This document shows, piece by piece, positions 4,776 to 6,268 of a stretch of 6,268 bases of DNA (within the stretch, counting starts at the first letter, position 1; the number at the start of each line of letters is the position of its first letter). This DNA is from JAJZQH01 sp041658465. GTDB taxonomy: Bacteria > UBA10199 > 2-02-FULL-44-16 > JAAZCA01. The translations under genes and the position numbers were made by a program. Below the pieces are notes generated by a model. The model did no database searches and was not told where the DNA came from. It was given only the letters and a program-made list of their open reading frames with translations. The DNA lies in contig JBBAAC010000145.1 of the NCBI GenBank assembly GCA_041658465.1, positions 1-6,268 on the forward strand. The letters are read 5' to 3'.

Positions 4776-5002
4776 GAAAGATTCTCATAGCGCTCGTTAA
4801 GGTCTACCGCTACGTGGGCTCGCCCGCGTTTTGGGCCCTGGGCGCCCGGTGCCGTTTTCACCCGACATGTTCGCAATACGCCCTGCTGGCGCTCTCGCAG
4901 CACAGGCCAATGAAGGCGACCGCGCTCATAGGCAGGCGCCTTTTGCGGTGCGGGCCATGGAGCGAGGGCGGCGTGGATCCGGTCCCGGACAAGGCAGCAT
5001 GA
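4772..5002 (+). CDS. yidD: Membrane protein insertion efficiency factor YidD
   Basis: YidD is a small membrane-associated protein that aids insertion of membrane proteins, working alongside YidC; its exact mechanism is not settled. The 76-residue product fits the family in length. It carries an amphipathic N-terminus (RKILIALVKVYRY), the signature CRFHPTCSQYA (27-37) with C27 and C33, and C-terminal RCGPWSEGGVDPVP (59-72) with C60. The ATG at 4772 overlaps the rnpA stop by 4 bp (ATGA), which indicates translational coupling. The yidC ATG follows 11 bp after its stop, with its ribosome binding site beginning in the yidD stop codon. The order rnpA-yidD-yidC is conserved across many bacteria and supports the call. 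Confidence 0.96.
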   Translation: MRKILIALVKVYRYVGSPAFWALGARCRFHPTCSQYALLALSQHRPMKATALIGRRLLRCGPWSEGGVDPVPDKAA

Positions 5003-5013
5003 AAGGATAGAAG

Positions 5014-6268
5014 ATGAAATCACAGCATCGAATATTGCTGGCAGTGGCGCTCTCCGCCGCGTTCTTCATACTGTGGCATACGGTGATAAGCCCGCCCAAG
5101 AAGGAGGCGACGCCACCCCCTGCGGCCCAGAGCGCTCAGGCCGAGACGGGCCAGGCAACACCGACCCCGCAGGCGACGGCCCCAGCAGCAGCAGCAGCAA
5201 AACCCGCCGCGGCGAACGATCCACAGGCGCGCATCCCGGTGGCCTTCGCCACTATAAAGAACGAGCTCATAGAGGTGGACGTTACCAACGACGGCGGCAC
5301 GGTCACGAGCTGGCGAGCCAAGGAATATCGCCAGACCCCTGACGCCGCGAGCCCCCCGACCGACCTGGCCATGAGCGAGCCCGGGCTGCCCGCCCCGCTC
5401 GCCCTTTCGCTTGACGGCGCCGCGCTCGGCGTGCCGGATAACCCGCGCTTTGAAATCGTGGAGACGGGCGATTCCAGGGTTGTCCTGCGCTGGACGTCCC
5501 CCAAGATCGAGCTCACAAAGACGATCTCGCTGCAGCCGATGAGCTATGTGGCGGATGTGGCAGTCGATGTGAAGAATCGCTCGTCAGAGCCAATCACGGT
5601 GCGGCCGGCCCTTGAGTGGAGCGGGGTGAACCAGCCGCAGAAAAAGGGCGGGTTCTTCAGTTTTCTCAAGGGTCAGCAGGCAGACATAAAGCAGCCGGTC
5701 TATTTCATCGACGGAAAGGCGCGCCGCGCCACGGATGTGCAAAAGCTGGTAAGGCCCGCGTCGTTCACGGGCTCTGTATATTGGGCCGGCATCGAGAGCC
5801 GATATTTCCTGAGCGCGGTGATACCGCGCATGCAGGGCGAGGGGCTTGCGGCCGAGTACGGAAATGCGGGCCAGCCAGCCGATGCGCAGTCGCCGCAGGG
5901 GCTGTGGGCCGGCGTGGCGCTCCCATCGACTGCGATCCCGGCCGGCGAGACCGCGAAATCAGCGTTCTCTGTCTACGCGGGGCCCAAGGAGATGAGCCAG
6001 CTCAAGACCCTCGGCGTGAGGCTCGAGGAGGCGATCGACTACGGATGGTTCACGGTGATCGCCGTGCCGATCCTCTACCTGCTCAGATTCTTCTATAAGA
6101 TCATAAACAACTACGGCATCGCGATCATCCTGCTCACGATATTCGTGAAGCTCTTGCTGCACCCCATCAACGTGCGCTCGCTCAAGTCCATGAAGGCGAT
6201 GCAGCAGCTGCAGCCGAGACTCAAGGAGCTCCAGCAGAAATTCAAGGACGACAAGCAGAAGCTCAACG
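5014..6268 (+). CDS. yidC: Membrane protein insertase YidC (3' end beyond window)
   Basis: YidC inserts and folds inner-membrane proteins, alone or with Sec. I read 418 codons from the ATG at 5014 (AAAGGA ribosome binding site at 5002-5007) to the right edge without a stop. Residues 7-25 form the N-terminal membrane anchor, and about 27-70 are a Pro/Ala/Gln-rich linker with five Ala from (GCA)5. About 72-335 are the periplasmic domain, with the family segment WAGIESRYFLSAVIP (257-271). AIDYGWF (340-346) leads into the core with hydrophobic segments at about 345-360 and 367-383, followed by a basic cytoplasmic region that should form the helical hairpin. The residue matching the conserved groove arginine appears to be K379 (IFVKLLLHP). 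The periplasmic domain marks the Gram-negative form. Roughly 100-150 residues with the later membrane helices are missing. Confidence 0.95.
   Translation, partial: MKSQHRILLAVALSAAFFILWHTVISPPKKEATPPPAAQSAQAETGQATPTPQATAPAAAAAKPAAANDPQARIPVAFATIKNELIEVDVTNDGGTVTSWRAKEYRQTPDAASPPTDLAMSEPGLPAPLALSLDGAALGVPDNPRFEIVETGDSRVVLRWTSPKIELTKTISLQPMSYVADVAVDVKNRSSEPITVRPALEWSGVNQPQKKGGFFSFLKGQQADIKQPVYFIDGKARRATDVQKLVRPASFTGSVYWAGIESRYFLSAVIPRMQGEGLAAEYGNAGQPADAQSPQGLWAGVALPSTAIPAGETAKSAFSVYAGPKEMSQLKTLGVRLEEAIDYGWFTVIAVPILYLLRFFYKIINNYGIAIILLTIFVKLLLHPINVRSLKSMKAMQQLQPRLKELQQKFKDDKQKLN
5185..5199 (+). repeat. (GCA)5 microsatellite in the yidC linker
   Basis: Five consecutive GCA codons encode Ala58-Ala62 of YidC in its Pro/Ala-rich periplasmic linker. 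The repeat is in frame, so slippage by whole units would only change linker length. Confidence 0.7.

Noticed and set aside
1..6268. A novel multi-gene system, CRISPR array, transposase or RNA gene
   Set aside because: All sizeable coding regions are recognised core genes in their conserved order. No regularly spaced repeats, transposase, tRNA or rRNA signatures were seen on either strand.

Overview
The window is a bacterial replication-origin neighbourhood made of core housekeeping genes in two divergent blocks. On the minus strand, reading leftward, are dnaA (3895-2561), dnaN (2215-1103) and recF (from 1084, running off the left edge). On the plus strand are rpmH (4267-4407), rnpA (4416-4775), yidD (4772-5002) and yidC (from 5014, running off the right edge). 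This is the widely conserved yidC-yidD-rnpA-rpmH / dnaA-dnaN-recF arrangement. YidC has an N-terminal membrane anchor and a large periplasmic domain, which points to a Gram-negative (diderm) bacterium. The coding DNA is moderately GC-rich and a palindromic repeat of the kind scattered through many environmental genomes lies beside dnaA. I cannot name the phylum from the sequence alone; a deltaproteobacterial-type or related uncultivated lineage would fit.

The two non-coding gaps hold the most information. The dnaA-dnaN gap (2216-2560) looks like the unwinding half of oriC. Read from dnaA toward dnaN it has scattered DnaA boxes, a tandem pair of degenerate boxes, a short GC spacer, a run of trinucleotides matching the DnaA-trio motif (TAG x4 on the plus strand) and then a 30-bp tract that is almost all A/T, ending at the dnaN ribosome binding site. 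A REP-like palindromic repeat (2484-2550) sits between these elements and the dnaA stop codon.

The dnaA-rpmH gap (3896-4266) carries a perfect 19-bp palindrome made of two consensus DnaA boxes inside the likely dnaA promoter, implying autoregulation and possibly a bipartite origin. Further right are a 20-bp purine tract, a GC-rich hairpin and a strong plus-strand intrinsic terminator or attenuator (4190-4215) about 50 bp upstream of rpmH.

Functionally, the minus block encodes initiation (DnaA), the replicative sliding clamp (DnaN) and recombinational gap repair (RecF). The plus block encodes ribosomal protein L34, the RNase P protein, and two membrane-protein insertion factors (YidD, YidC). 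I found no mobile element with a transposase, no CRISPR array, no tRNA or rRNA, and no unknown protein-coding system. The novelty here is in the architecture of the origin and regulatory DNA, not in new genes.
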